Source: Phoronis australis
Lineage: Eukaryota > Phoronida > Phoronidae
Assembly (NCBI GenBank): GCA_002633005.1
Contig: NMRA01000008.1
Span: 270,156-334,155, forward strand
DNA: 64,000 nucleotides
Reading direction: 5' to 3'
The notes under the pieces were generated by a model that was not told where the DNA came from, ran no database searches, and saw only the letters and a program-made list of their open reading frames with translations. Position 1 is the stretch's first letter. Every line of letters starts with the position of its first letter. This document shows positions 1-13,086 of the stretch, piece after piece. The position numbers were made by a program, and so were the translations under genes.

Positions 1-2237
1 TTGAAACACCATCAAACGATTTTGCAAATACTGATAGTTAACAAGTAATCAAACTTGTAGCAAATTTGAAATTCACATACTGGAGGATGAAAGTCCCAAA
101 ACTATCCAGTTTTTTACTTGATTTACACATGTGTCAATGAACTTGCCTAGGTAAACGTTTTCACAGAAATTATGTAAATTGCCATTTCCAAACATCACTT
201 ATTCCTCACCTGAAGTAGCTACCTGTTCTGAGACCATGAAATACCCAGCTACCTGATCTGACCCCTGTCCAGCTAATGACCACAGCAAGCAAAACACAGC
301 CAGCCTTGGTTGTGGATTATACAATATACAATGAAACATGACTCACAGTATTCAAGGAAAACCACACTGTGAGGCACCCAACCGGTGAACATCACCTCAG
401 TCATTCTATAAACAACCGCTTGTTATCAAGTTTTGATAGTGTGTGGGTGTTCAATGCTGAGTTCTTACATCAAGACTATGGCTAGCAAAACCCATCCAGT
501 GCAGTGAACTGTTTGATAAGAATGCCAAGCAACTCTTACTAGTAATTGGCCATCAGTTGATATTAATTGCCTATAAAATGTGAAATATTAACATGAGTGG
601 CTCTGTGATAGAAACTGTGATGGAGGCTCAAGACTGATATCACTGTAAATTCTAAATCAGTGGATTCTAAAGTGAAGTTCGTTTAGACATGTTTACAAAA
701 AATCCTCCAATGAATCAAACAAGATATAAACAAAGTGAAATGGTGTAAGTGTGCCAACTTGAAAGTTTCCCCACATTTTGTCCTGGGAAATGGTAAACAA
801 TAAAGTAACAAGCTACATGAACTCAACGTGTTATTATTTCAAAACTTCAAGTGAGCATGTTGGTATTCATCTTATTTCAGAAAATATCTTTACAACAATA
901 ACACTGTTCAATTAGACTTCGACAATAACAAACCTAAAAAGAAGACTTGTGGGCCTATTCTAAGCACCGCAGAAACTTTTCAATTGAAAATTTTGTTCCA
1001 TCAAAAAGCAGGTAAAATACTGTTTCAAAGCCATGACTATTATTTGCCAGGGGCGAAACAATGACCCTAAGCGACATGTCCAAACATCTGGGTAGCCATG
1101 GCAACTGACTGTTTTTAATTAAGACAAACCTTTGGAAAAGAAATAACAAAGAGTTCATTCAGAGAAGTGCCACATGAGAATAAAAACAGACTTGACACTG
1201 GGCCAGAGTCCCAATTTGTTTCAACGGTGTCAACTTTCAATGGCACAGAGGCTGGACATTTTTTAATTGGACACCATTAACATAATTACAGAAACATAAG
1301 CGGTCATTACAGTTCAATCAAAAACTCCTTTGATTTCCACTGTTTTTATGTACTTTGTCCAGGAAGTCGGCTTAAATTAAAAAGTTTAGCGATTCATAGT
1401 AACATACAAAGATTCCCCATTTTAGAATAGCAAAAATTTTACTTTCTGATTTGCTTCTCAATTTTAAGCAGAACTAACAAATTTCATAGCTTCCATGTGA
1501 AACATTTCATCACTTTTTATGTGAAAATTATATCTGAATATCTTATGCTGAATCAGTGTAAAGTTTGGACACGTGACAAGAGTTCTTGACTTACGCTACG
1601 AAACATTCATTACCATAATGCAACACTCAGAGCAGCAATCTAACTGTATTTTGATCAGGAAGATCTTACACAATCTTACCAGACGTTCACCTTATTGACT
1701 ACTTACACAGAATACGGTAAAAACTCTCCAGTTTGGGACAGTCTCTAAAATTTGGGACACTGAAATTCAAGCAGAATTTGAATTTTCTTGATTTTGAAGA
1801 TTGGGACAGTATTTCTCAAATATGTTGTTTTGTATCAACACAGTCTCAAAATAGATTTGGCAGTTCATAACATCTTCAGCAAAAATAGAATGACGATGCA
1901 ACATTTCATGCTTCCTCATTGTGCATAGAGTTGAATGACCCTTTGTCGTTGAATGGTATTCTTAAAATTGAACAGCGAATATCCACTATTTCTAAAATTT
2001 GGTACAAGTTTCGGCCTTGACCAAAATATTTGATTGTTTCCAGTCCTAAATTGGAGAAATTTTACCATATACCAACATAGAGCATAGCTTCTATTGAAAA
2101 CGTCTGTCACCTTTTGAAAACCCTGAGATATTTCAGCTCTGCATTCTTATGGAAAGACAAATGACTTAGGGTAATTAACTCCATAGTAACACTATTATAA
2201 TTCCTTTTTTTCGAGAAATATAGTGAAATGTACAAGT
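1..2237. other. intergenic, no gene seen
   Basis: AT-rich single-copy-looking sequence. Short open frames lack splice or similarity support. Repeated GTTTGGGACA-like phrases occur around 1730-1810. Confidence 0.6.
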
Positions 2238-2434
2238 GGGCTCGTTCCAAGAAAACTGACAAAGACAAATCTTAAATTTGCCTAAAGTCCAATTCAAGAA
2301 AGAACTCTAAGTTTGACTTAAGTTTTTGACTTAAGTTTTGTCTTAATTTTGACTGAATTACTGGATTTGGAAGTTTCACACGAATTTTAGACTTAAGTAA
2401 AAATGAACTTAAGTCAGCTCCTTAGAACAGGCCC
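2238..2434. mobile_element. MITE, GTTCCAAGAAAACTGAC family
   Basis: Left end GGGCTCGTTCCAAGAAAACT, right end complementary to GGGCCTGTTCTAAGGAGCTG. The interior is rich in GACTTAAGTTT. Confidence 0.65.
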
Positions 2435-5400
2435 AAAGTGTAATTATTGTCTGATCGCATTTTTGTGAATAACCTCTTCTGGAACAGCATAAAGCAACAT
2501 TACTATACTAAAATGTGACACATTTGACATTTCGAGCCATAAATTGACTCAAAGGTTTTTATCCAACAAGATCCTTGCTCAGAACAGTCGCATAAACACT
2601 AAAATCTCACGAGTAATGCTAGTGGGATCATGTGGTTTGCTTGTAATGCATGGTAATATCTCACAGATTTGTGTTTTCGAGAGTGTATAATGTCTATGGA
2701 ACACAACTCCATGCACCATAACTGCAGATAGTGTGTGTACACAATGGGAAGTGATTACATAATACCAGTGTTTACCTGGACTACTGATGACCCTTGTAGT
2801 CCAGGAGAGGCACAAAGAACTCTTAATGTACTCATACTTGGGACCAGACAAGGCTCAAACTGGGGCCAATCACAGGTGACTGATAGATCACATGGTCCAT
2901 GCTTTATATTCTAGTGTGTTTACAACAACAACATTAAAAGCAACAACCCATACAGTGGATGTTCTGTTGGCCAAAATCAGTGGTGCATGAATGCATGTAT
3001 TGTTTCTTGATAGACTGTTTAAAGTATTTGTCAGATTGCCTTTTAGTATGGAATTTTAAAATAAAAATGCAACTTTTATATGAATACGACTCGACTGCCC
3101 TTGGGCTTTCTGTTTCATATGTTACCACTTTAATGACCTGTCGCCAGGATTTTGAGTGACGGCTTAACTGACCAATCAGAACGCAGCATTCTTGACAAAC
3201 CTTCGTTTCCAAGCCGCCATTTTATCCGACAAACAACACATTGTCCGGTAAAACTTATTGTTTGTTTGTCGACTTTTCGCAAGGGGCGGAGCTTGTGATA
3301 GGTCAATTACACTAAGTTTGCTGGGCACAACGTTTTGAAGAAGGCACTTTTCATCATCAGGTCTGCCCAAAGGGCACAGGTTCAAACCTGGTCAGGAATA
3401 TCCCTGGCTAATTGTATCATCTTCAGTCAAGTCAGCAAAATATATTGATTTTTGTGGTAGAAGAAAAGTATTTTAAGCAACCACATCCCAATCTTGTGGC
3501 TCCATCTATAGGTCATTCTGTTGACTTTACACAGTACGGCACACTCTTAGTGCCTGAGGTAATAGTCTGGCTAACATATACCCACACTGATTTGCATTAA
3601 TCCAAAACACCCATAACAAACAGTAGTCATGTTTAAATACCTAATCATATCCAAATAACTACTATCTTAGTAATGCTATATCTGAAACTTTATACGGATA
3701 TGTTTTTGGTGACACACAGTTATGATACTGGTCAAACCTAATAATTTTTTGTTTTAAACGCCAACAATGATTCCTTCTTTTAAAAAGAGGACTCTTTTCT
3801 TATTGATGGCTAGACCAAACTGACAGTTACGTACTGTTGCGTGGGGAGTCGTTCACGTCAATATGAGGAAATTTTACGCAAATGTAGGAATCTTGGAAGT
3901 ATTTTCCATCTGACATGCTAACCATTCACAGCTTGATGAACAGTTTGTCCATATCACCCAAGATGTTTAATTACGTTGAATATTCAAGAAACATACAGCA
4001 GAATGTCAACAAAGCAAACAGGAAGTAAGACGAGTAGTAAAAAATGATTTATCGTAATGTTGATGTTCATGAGTCTTGCTTATTTTCTGCCCTTAAGCGA
4101 GATTCTCGTGAATTTGGATCACGCAAAACAACACAAGTGACAAGCGATAAGTTAAAAGTCATTACAAAAGTAGGCAATGGCTGCCACTGAAGCGATCAGA
4201 GGGTGAAGCTGAGTCTTGGAGTAAATTCACTATTTCTGTACCACACGCAAGCGCATCACAAATGACTTGTCTCAAATACAGAATGCGTTCCTGCGCCTGG
4301 AATCTAATCTTTGAACTCGAAATTATTTTTGGCAATTTCTGTGCTACTTTTGTGCGAACTAAAGATAAGTGGTTATCAGGCTGTGCTGGAATACATAATA
4401 GTTTACGCCTATGAGTTTCTAGTCCAAATTTGTACTTGAAGACCCTTATATCCGTGCTACAAACTCGAGTAAAAACTCAAAACTTCGAGTTCAAACTCGA
4501 TCTTTTAGCCTGCAAACTAGGATTAAAAAGTTATTCACGTAAGTCATTATGTACTCAAGCCTGCAAACTAGGATTAAAAAATTATTCACGTCATTATGTA
4601 CTCGAGCATAGAATAATAGACACTTATCTTGAGTTTGCATAAAAGTAGAGTAGTAAATGCCAGACATAGTTTTGAATTCCATTTCGAGTTAAAAGATTAG
4701 AACCCGGGCCCTGGTGTGACGTGATAGTTGCTTAGGCACTGACAACATTTCTAAGTAGCAGTCAAGCTGGTGGCGACATCTGTTGTCCCTAAGATGACTC
4801 AGCATCAAGGGTTGGATTAAAATATCTCCATTGCTGGTAACAGAGTCCATGCTTGGTGTAATCAATATATTCTTCAAGGAAATGCGTTAATTGACCAACG
4901 TATACACCACAATAAAAGCATAATAACACACAGATAGAGCATATCTTCCACATCTCAATGTTTAGTCGCAACATCCACACATACACGCCCGCTAATACAT
5001 ATCACACATTGTAGTCTCATCAACTTCTCTCGGTCTCCCCACATGACATTCAACAACATGATGTCACAAGATGTCAGACTCCAGAAAGTCGCCACTAAGA
5101 TCTGTTTGCCATTCCGAGAAATATTGTAATTGTAGAGGATGAAGACAACACAAATTGTGAATTTTGACGTCATTTCTTCAGTTTCAGTCACCACATCTAT
5201 CCCAAAAGAGTAATTACTGCAAATTGCAAACTGGACAAACAGGTCATTATGTGATCAACATAACATTATGTCATTGCATTTTGTTATGCATAGCCATCAT
5301 TCAGTTCTAACGGTGTGTTCACACAACTGACAACATAAAAAAGTTTCCTTTTGAACAAGGCTATCTCTTACCTCTGTCAATGAACGGGAATCACTGGACA

Positions 5401-6900
5401 TACATTTCTCCATCTCTGACATTTACCACAAGAACATGTCACCTAACTCTTGCCAATAAACGGTCATGTCACAATAAATCAATGTTGCCGACTCTACAGT
5501 ACTTATTAATCCGGTCTCCCACAACGTGATAATCATCCACGCATTAACGCACAGCCACTGGCAACAGATATAATTATTACTACGGCAACCTGTTCTCAAC
5601 AGAACTTTCAGTGCCCGGCAAGATCTTGGTGACTTCCCAGAGACAAGTACAGTACTTGATTAAAACCACAATGGTTATTGAAGACAGCAGAACCTCCACC
5701 ACAGAATCCTTCAATGCTTAACTGCAGACAAGAGAATACTTGAACAGGAATTGATTGCCTTATTCTAGAAATAACTCTTGCCAAGTTTCGATTTTGCAGC
5801 TTATCGACACTATTGCGGTTCAGACAAGACACACAGATGGTAATGAGGGCTTCATCGGAGAAGAAATCAATGGAACGATGTCTCTATTTGCAGTACTACT
5901 ACTGTTATGACTCAGACACTAAAGACCCATTGCACACTATCAATACAAGAGGCAACATAGACGCCATAGGTCCACTGGGAAACAAACATTCAAATATACA
6001 AAAGTATTGCCACAAGGAAAAAGAAGTGAGCATTTCAAGTGAAAAAGGATATAACTGTCAACAGGATGACTCATAATGTTAAGGACCTTTCCTGTGTCCA
6101 GTCCGGTTTTTTTTTGAGAGCTGACTAACATAGTTCCCACCCACTATTGAGATTCCAATTTTGACAAATAACCTAGCATTAAGTTTCATTTTCAATACTC
6201 ACTTTTACCACAAAATTTTGGAAATTTGTTAGTTCTGTTTATGAACTTTACTACGCAAAACCGAATGCATAATTAGTGAGGCAACAAGAGTGTGAAATGA
6301 GCTTTTCCGCAAGCTTTCCATGTGATTTTAAACTCTTTTCACTCCCTATGAGTTTGCTTACACTCTCCCCTTTCATCAGCTTTTCATGCAGGAAAACTAT
6401 TCTCATCATTGTTCGGAATTTTCTGGGAATTACAAACAAATGGGACTAAACGTACAGAAAAATCCATTCCTTGAAATACTTAAGGCTGTTATACACCAGT
6501 TTTCCATCCTAATGAACTTTTGATTCAGGCCAGTAACCTTGGCGTCGTGAAATAGGTCTCAAATTGCTCACTCTTTATCTGGGAACAAGATGACAAGAAT
6601 CTCAATGCGGTGAAGTGCCTAAATCTAAAGTTTGCTTCTTAGACCGAATGCAGGTTTAAACAGTTTAAGTAGTTTCCTAAGGTGTAAAAATTCTTGTATT
6701 AGTATATTGCTCAAATGAATGCGAATTTGTTTTCTACTCAATAAAGTCTTCATTGTACACCTCGTTTGTCATACACAATTGCTTAAGAAGACTATCATTT
6801 AAGAAAATTGAACAGAATAATTCAATTATTTTCAAATGCCACATTCAATTGTTGAACATTTGTGTCTAATAATGTTTTGTTGTAATGAAATTAGAAAGCT
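2435..6900. other. intergenic, no gene seen
   Basis: Holds decayed repeat cores near 3165-3230 and 4165-4215 (CCAAT plus GCCGCCATTTT, at first sight promoter-like), a B-box-like GGTTCAAACC at 3372, and the 51-bp tandem repeat. Nothing else supported. Confidence 0.55.
4507..4606. repeat. two-copy tandem repeat, period 51
   Basis: AGCCTGCAAACTAGGATTAA with the following 30 bases is repeated; the second copy lacks one TAAG. Confidence 0.85.
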
Positions 6901-6928
6901 GCAGAGAACTAGCCTAAACGACTAGACC

Positions 6929-6942
6929 GTTGCCATGGCAAC
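6929..6942. promoter_or_regulatory. perfect palindromic X-box (RFX site)
   Basis: GTTGCCATGGCAAC is an exact two-half-site RFX consensus, in a locally GC-richer stretch followed by GAGAGCGGGG. RFX factors control cilium genes in animals. No gene start was identified nearby, so the role is open. Confidence 0.45.
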
Positions 6943-7082
6943 GAGAGCGGGGAATCTCAAAGGTGGGCCCTTTCTGGGAAAGTGAAAATAAAATGAAACA
7001 ACAGTTTAACTTAATACCATGATACACTTACAATAATATAGAAATAACTCTACAATTTCTCATTCCAATTTTTACAAGACTC

Positions 7083-7560
7083 AAAATTAGTTGACAAAAA
7101 CAATATTTTACCTTTCTTTTAATTTGAACATGGTGCAATGGCCAGTATTTTTACTTTCTATTCATTCAAAACTATGGCTACAATGGGAACTAATTTCTCA
7201 TACCATAAGGACAACATATATGCTTGACACAGCGCCTGTGAAATACTTGAGAAGCCAAAATACCACCTACGATGTTTTAACTTTCTATTCATTTTGTATT
7301 TTGGTCTTAGGATATCTGCAGCCATTCTACTTAGTTTGCTCACCCCACCTCTTGGGAAAACAATTATTTAATTTTGTGCGAATATATAGAGTAATTACTG
7401 TAACAGCGTTTCCCATGGATATAGCAGTTGAGTATGGCAGTACTGACTCATCAATGAACTCACTGGTGTCAACAGAATCCTTTTTTGGTGCTCTTTGTAC
7501 TCAACTTCACTTATTGTACATGATATTTTTCCTAATGCAATTTATGCATGACAGATCACC
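7083..7560 (+). repeat. dispersed repeat, copy 1
   Basis: Closely similar to 27412-27880 over several hundred bases (shared TCATTCAAAACTATGGCTAC and ACTTGAGAAGCCAAAA). A 159-codon open frame here is not preserved in the other copy, so it is not taken as a gene. Confidence 0.75.
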
Positions 7561-7649
7561 CAAACTTTAACAGATGGACTCGATGGAGCACTCTGTTATT
7601 CAAAACAAATATGACAAACAATCAGCTGCTTCACTGTGACACCAGGGGA

Positions 7650-7990
7650 TGTGTTCTGTTGACAAAGAAACGCGCAAGATTTCAGAGGACTGTGAAAGTG
7701 CAAAGCGAGAGAGTTTCGTGAGAAAAGGACTCTGCTAGTGTACTTATGCAAAATGGTAGCCACTGAGGTGATTGGTTGGTGAGGTTGGAATGTTGAATTA
7801 CGGGATTGAACACTTTGCTTCACACCATAAGAAATTTCTCAACATAAGTGCTACGCAAGAGGGTCTATGGAACACATCAGTTCTTAATTATGAGCTATGA
7901 GCTGAGCTACACTCAATAGTCTTAATTGGAAAGCAATCACTCTACAGATACTTTTGGTATAAAACACTTAGATCCGAGGTGCCAATTAAC
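7650..7990 (+). repeat. dispersed repeat with CCACTGARGTGATTGGT core
   Basis: Matches 53880-54250 in the same orientation (GCAAAATGGTAGCCACTGAG, GGGATTGAA, GGTCTATGGAAC and AGCAATCACT in order). Decayed core fragments also occur near 3165-3230 and 4165-4215. Confidence 0.65.
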
Positions 7991-8370
7991 TTATCTCCCA
8001 ATTGAATCAGAGGATGGCCGACAAATGAAATTTTTCCTTTTATTTTTTTAAAAAGATGAGCAGCACCAAAAACTGAATTTTCATTTTCACGTTCTATACC
8101 ATAGCAACTGTCATCAAATTTGGTGTTGAGAAATTGTCGCCATGGTATTCAAAAACAGCGTAAGAAGCCTATAAACATGAAAAAGCCAACTGTGCCAATT
8201 TCTCTTGTCAGAAACGGGCAAGATTTTACTAAAATTGGTGAGCCTCTTATTTCTTGGGAAATTCAATTCAAGATCGAGATATGCAGTGTCCTAAGGATAA
8301 TGTCAAGATCACATAGTTATGAGCAAAAATAGTGAATTAATTAGCTACGCAGTTATATTTATGCATTCAA

Positions 8371-8600
8371 ATCACACACAGACTTATTCCTAGAACGAGT
8401 TGTCGCTAGGTTTGAGTGTTGTCTGAACGCTATTTAAACTAGCGCAACTTACTCCCTTCGCGACAACTTACTCCACATAATTGAGGTGGGGTAACTTATT
8501 CTAAAGTAACTCGTGTCAATTATAATCCCTGTGTGTAGGGGGGGTAAGTTGCCCTAGTTCAAGTTGTCCTAGGGTACACTGTGTGTGGACGGGGCTTTCG
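8371..8600. mobile_element. inverted-repeat element with CACACACAG ends
   Basis: The left end (CACACACAGACTTATTCCTAGAAC pattern) is matched by an inverted right end with CCTAGGACAACTTG and a CACACACAGTG tip. It contains several ACTTACTCC/GGGTAAGTT blocks. Probably a small non-autonomous transposon; no clear target duplication. Confidence 0.45.
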
Positions 8601-9608
8601 GCAAAAATACAGCTGTAATTTCAATAAATGTGGACAAGAAATTGAATAGCTAACCATGATCAATATACACCTAGTTCAAAACGTTGTAACCTGTTTTTCA
8701 CCTTATTTAGCTTACTATAAAACAAAAATTCAATTGGACTTTTCAATGGCCTGTAAAATCCGTCTCATTCACAACATTCCTTAATGTGACAGGATTGTAT
8801 TTCCAATATCAACAAGAAACCATCAGCGACTCAAAAACAACGCTTGAGAGTTTAATTTAGGGTTGGCTAGTGAGAAATAAGAGACTAACTTATGAGACCA
8901 AAAGGACTAATTCGATTTTCGTTTTTTAGCCAAAACGAAATGCAGCTTTAAATATCCATGGTAATCAAATTATTGATGGACTAGACAAACGATTATAACC
9001 ATAGGTCGGCTCAGTGCAGTTTGTAAAGCAGCCCAAAAATTCTTATTCTTGGCATCCGACCAATCCCCCATCCTTGATAGGTTATCGAGTTAAATATTTA
9101 AGTTCTCTGAATTGAACACATGTACAACATTACAAGTGTGTATTATCCAATCAAAATGCAACTTTGGATTCATTATGCAGATCTTGTTGCTACGTTACCG
9201 TTCGTACAGAATTTTGACCAAGAAATTCCAAGGACTTTTGAGTGTAGTTCTTCAAGACATAGTGAATGTAAATTCAAGGCCATTTGCACAACTTTGTAAG
9301 CATTTAATGCAACCATCTTTTGCATCTGGGAAACATATTTAAAACGAGGGAACCAAGTCGGGTAACTTGATATACATTTGTGTTGCTTTTTTACACATCC
9401 TTTTTCCATGAGCAAAACACAAAATGACATGCAGCAAAATAAAATTAAGGTATTTCACATATTTTCAAGTCTGAAAGCTGAAAGTCAAGGAAAGTCAAGG
9501 CTAGAATTCAATTCAAGACTTTAAATTCAAGGGCTTTTCAAGACAGTACAAACTATGTGTATACCTTCCCAAGCAGTGCACTTGGGCAGGTTAAAACAAG
9601 TAGTAAAA

Positions 9609-9868
9609 ACAGTAAAGTTTCCTCAAATTTGAACAAAAATAGTGGCCAAAATTGACTCTTTTTCATTTTTCAGATGCTCACTGTATTGTCAAAAAAGTTC
9701 AAAATTTCACCGTGTGTTTGATGACGACAGCCAGCCGTCCGTACTATTATAAAGTTTTCAAGTAATCGAGTAAACTGTCTTCTTGTTTACTCCTGTTGAA
9801 AATTCTGATAAAATAAAATTGTACTGTTCTGCCATATTGTGTTCTAATTTGTGGAGACTTTACCTTAG
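9609..9868 (+). mobile_element. MITE, TACGGTAAAATCTC family
   Basis: Diverged ends (AGTAAAGTTTCCTCAAATTT and GTGGAGACTTTACCTTA). It shares GAACAAAAATAGTGGCCAAA and GTTCTGCCATATTGTGTTCT with the other copies. Confidence 0.7.
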
Positions 9869-11831
9869 TAGCCTGTTTAGCACAACACACAGTGGAACTA
9901 ATGAGCACATAGCTCATTGGTGGGACTAACAGTCTTGTACGAACATTTGATGGTACACTATATGAACTTGAATCAATTTCAAAATCTTAGTATGTCAAAT
10001 TCAATTCAATATTTTTCTTTAGCAACAAGACATCAAATTGTTGCAACTCTAGTCGCTAACCATGCAGTTGTGTAAAGATCAATCTTAACATAGGCTGCAA
10101 CACGTAAAATTCTGATAGCCATTTGCGTGACATACTCATCCACCTTCAAACTTACGTTCCTGCCACTAGGAGGCCTGGGGCTAGGGTGGAGAATTTAAAT
10201 ACACTCCATTGAAAGTGACTAGTCTGCAGTGCCCTGTGAGAGTAAAACACAAGCTACCATCTTTACACTCAAGTGTAGCCTATTAAAAAACCACAGCCCT
10301 GTACCAAGATGTGGTTAAACGCACTCAACAGAGCAGTTATATTCAGAAGCTCAAGTTGAAATGGCATTTCTCTGGACAAGTGATCTGACTATGAGTTCAG
10401 TGAGTGAGTACTTCTCAGACACAGTCATTGCGCTTTATTCCAAGGAGTCATTCTAAGACTGTCAAGCCAAGAAATAACAAGATTATCAAGATTAATCTGG
10501 CTACAACATAACCTTGGAATGAACCCTAAACCAGAAATTCAAACACCCAATGACTTCAAAGAACATATACTTTCCAATCTTCCAAAGCATCAAACAAAGC
10601 CATAAAAGCATTCAAAGTTTTTGAATTTTTTATATTTGATTATAGTTCGTCTGCTCGCCGACTTTGCCATCCACGAAACAGCTCCAAACCAACAGTAAGA
10701 TCAGTGTGGTTAACCACACATTCAGTGGAAAAAAGCTTCATTTTCAAAGGGACAATGAATTGAAAATGAATGGTACCCAGAGTGACCACCAGGTGGCAGA
10801 GGAGGTCAAACAAAAGAGTTGTTAGTTTACTGCACAACCCAAAGCAAAATCCACTTTTACAGACCGTGCTTGCACTATGGCAAACAAGTTGAATACTTGA
10901 CCTTCTAAACATTCAAGTCGCTAATTCCTTAGAGTCATGTAACAGTAACTCCATCTGTTGGTAGCCATAAAGCCAGCATATAGCCTATCCAGCATACAGT
11001 GACATTGATTTTGGTGCATATGAGCGTCACCAACCATAGCCATCAAATAGAATTCAGTCATTTTAAGCAAAAATACCACATGTTTATTCAAAGTGTAACC
11101 AGAGAAAGGAAAGCGACACTGCAAACTGTATGCTTCTGGGAACCTTGGTATTGTGAAATAAATGAAATAAAAAGACAACTAGGGGGTGCAGTGTAAATCA
11201 AATTTGTCTGTAAGAAGGAAAATGCTGGCATCTCCAGAGGATGACATAAAAGAACAAAATTGGCACAAGGGGACATAGAAGTAGTCGAATCTGTACAAAA
11301 ACTCGTACTCATACTAGTAACGCGTCTGCACAATTTCACAAACATCCATCTAGGCCTTTTGGAGACACAGAAGCAGATGCCGGATATATGCCAAATAGCG
11401 TGACAACACAATGCACAAGAAATAAGTTACAACATATTTCATCTCAAGCATTATGGGCTTTGACATCCAAAATTACTATTGGCGTTTAATACGACTACTA
11501 ACTACCATGACCAAAATGATTCAAGTCAAACAGGACAGATTATAGAAATATTCAAAGAAAAAGAAAAAGACAGGTGGTGCATGGAATTCCTTGCATACAT
11601 TAACAATGGGGTGTAGAAACAATCCAGTAGCTAGATCAAAATTCTGCGGTCAATCAGCTGTAAATCATGTAGGTCTAATCGACAGGGACAATCTGGGTTG
11701 GCATTTGCGACCCACATTATTACAATACAACCAAACCACCACAAGAGTCTATGAGTAGCACAGTGCCGACCACTAGATTTAGTCCAGCCACCAAACTGTT
11801 TCTAAACCTCAAACAAAATACAGTCTCTCAC
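9869..11831. other. between repeats and the unidentified exon, no gene seen
   Basis: Overlapping open frames of about 65-107 codons on both strands near 10999-11411 look like chance. Downstream exons of the 11832 gene could be hidden here but I could not place them. Confidence 0.5.
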
Positions 11832-12089
11832 CACCCTCATTCCAGTTTGGTCGTCATAGATGCTCATAAACCTCGTATACTGCGGGTCATTGGGAAACGG
11901 CAGGGAGTAGTCAACCTTGTGCTTGAAAGTCTTCTTACGGACGGACTGTGAGACGCGGCGACGCAATGAGTGACGCCATTTCTTGCGGAGGGAAAACGTC
12001 CGAGATAGTGTGGGCGTCTTGAACGCTCCCTCTAGGGATGTTTGTCGTGGAACTTCAATCTTGGCTGTAGATGACACATCTTCTCCAGC
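11832..12089 (-). CDS. exon of an unidentified minus-strand gene
   Basis: Acceptor TTTACTCTAG, donor GGTG/GTGAGA, 258 nt, phase 0 to 0, open in one frame with a coding-like codon pattern. It encodes a strongly basic segment (SLRKKWRHSLRRRVSQSVRK) then HKVDYSLPFPNDPQYTRFMS and IYDDQTGMR. I do not recognise the family. The donor could be three bases earlier in the gene (low end at 11835). The rest of the gene was not found with confidence. Confidence 0.65.
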
Positions 12090-12466
12090 CTAGAGTAAAC
12101 AACAGCATTAGGTTAGAACTTCCAACTAAATTTCTACTCGGCATTTGTGATAGTTCAATCCTGAGCAAGTCTACAGAGGTAGCCATTTATGATAAATAAC
12201 AAATGGTTAACCTAAGGTGTATTTCTGAACTTAACCAGCCAGTCTGTTCATCACAAACAAAAGTAAAGACCCTCCACAATTTTTCTCAAGAAATGTCAAG
12301 CCATTACACAAGAAAATAGATTTGCCAGAAGGTTGACGTAGGCCACTATCTCGCTACTAAGTGATCCATGTGTGTTGATCGCTTTGATTGGGTGTTGCTT
12401 GACATTCGATATGGGTCATTCACTGTCTGATCCAGATCAAAGGTCAAGCAGCAGATAATCACGCAC

Positions 12467-12654
12467 GTCACACAGAACTAGAGGCAATATTGTGAACTTC
12501 GCAATACTTCCGGTGCATCTTTATTTCAATGTATTTGACATAAGCATTAGGCCCTTCTTTACTTATACTAGCAGTTGTAGAGTATACTTGTTGAAAAATC
12601 TGCCGACAGAGATCATACAACTCTCCGTCACACTCAGTGTCGTATGAAATACTG
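12467..12654 (-). CDS. possible exon upstream of the unidentified gene
   Basis: After an acceptor-like CATGTGTGCAG the frame stays open for about 60 codons (SYDTECDGELYDLCRQIFQQ, then VYSTTASISKEGPNAYVKYI) to TGA near 12467. Alternatively a GTATAC after QIFQQ could act as donor, which would join in phase 0 to the exon at 12089. No family recognised; could be chance. Confidence 0.25.
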
Positions 12655-12825
12655 CACACATGAAACAATGTATCTGAAGTACCTTGGCAGTTTTATGATG
12701 TAAAATCTGTGCATGTGCAAGGTTGGACGGGTACACTATGTCACAGGTACAGTATTTTAAGTGACATCAGAAGTCACGTGTCACGATATACTTGTATGTT
12801 CTAACAGATCAAAATATGCTCCCAT

Positions 12826-12921
12826 GGGGACTGGTCGGATATAGTGGTCTCTGATTTAGAGAACTAGTTCAGCGGTAGCCTGGTTCTCTAAACGAGGGAC
12901 CACTATATCTAACCAGTGCCC
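12826..12921. repeat. fold-back, two 39-bp arms
   Basis: Left arm 12826-12864 and right arm 12883-12921 are complementary at 33 of 39 positions, with an 18-base loop. The arms contain ATATAGTGGTC. Most likely a fold-back transposon remnant. Confidence 0.75.
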
Positions 12922-12974
12922 TTCAGGCGAACCATATGAGCCTCTGTTAGCCACTCGCTAACAGGCAATTGCCC

Positions 12975-13045
12975 ATCAGCTGAATGGTTAGCACGGTCGC
13001 CGGTTTTATCGGGGTCGCTGGTTCGATTCTCCTGTTTCCCCGGTC
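12975..13045 (+). repeat. tRNA-like (SINE) sequence
   Basis: An A-box-like CAGCTGAATGGTTAGCACGG is followed by a B-box GGTTCGATTCTCC (about 13019). The cloverleaf is not intact, so a tRNA-derived SINE head rather than a working tRNA. Confidence 0.55.
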
Positions 13046-13086
13046 GGGTAAACTTGGCTATTACTACAATAACATTATCTCAACTG

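Noticed and set aside
3165-3260. CCAAT box and YY1-like site as a promoter
   Set aside because: Spacing and flanks match the dispersed repeat at 7650 and 53880, so it is better read as a repeat fragment.
7091-7570. 159-codon plus-strand open frame
   Set aside because: Lies in a dispersed repeat whose other copy (27412) breaks the frame; hydrophobic translation of AT-rich DNA with no recognisable domain.
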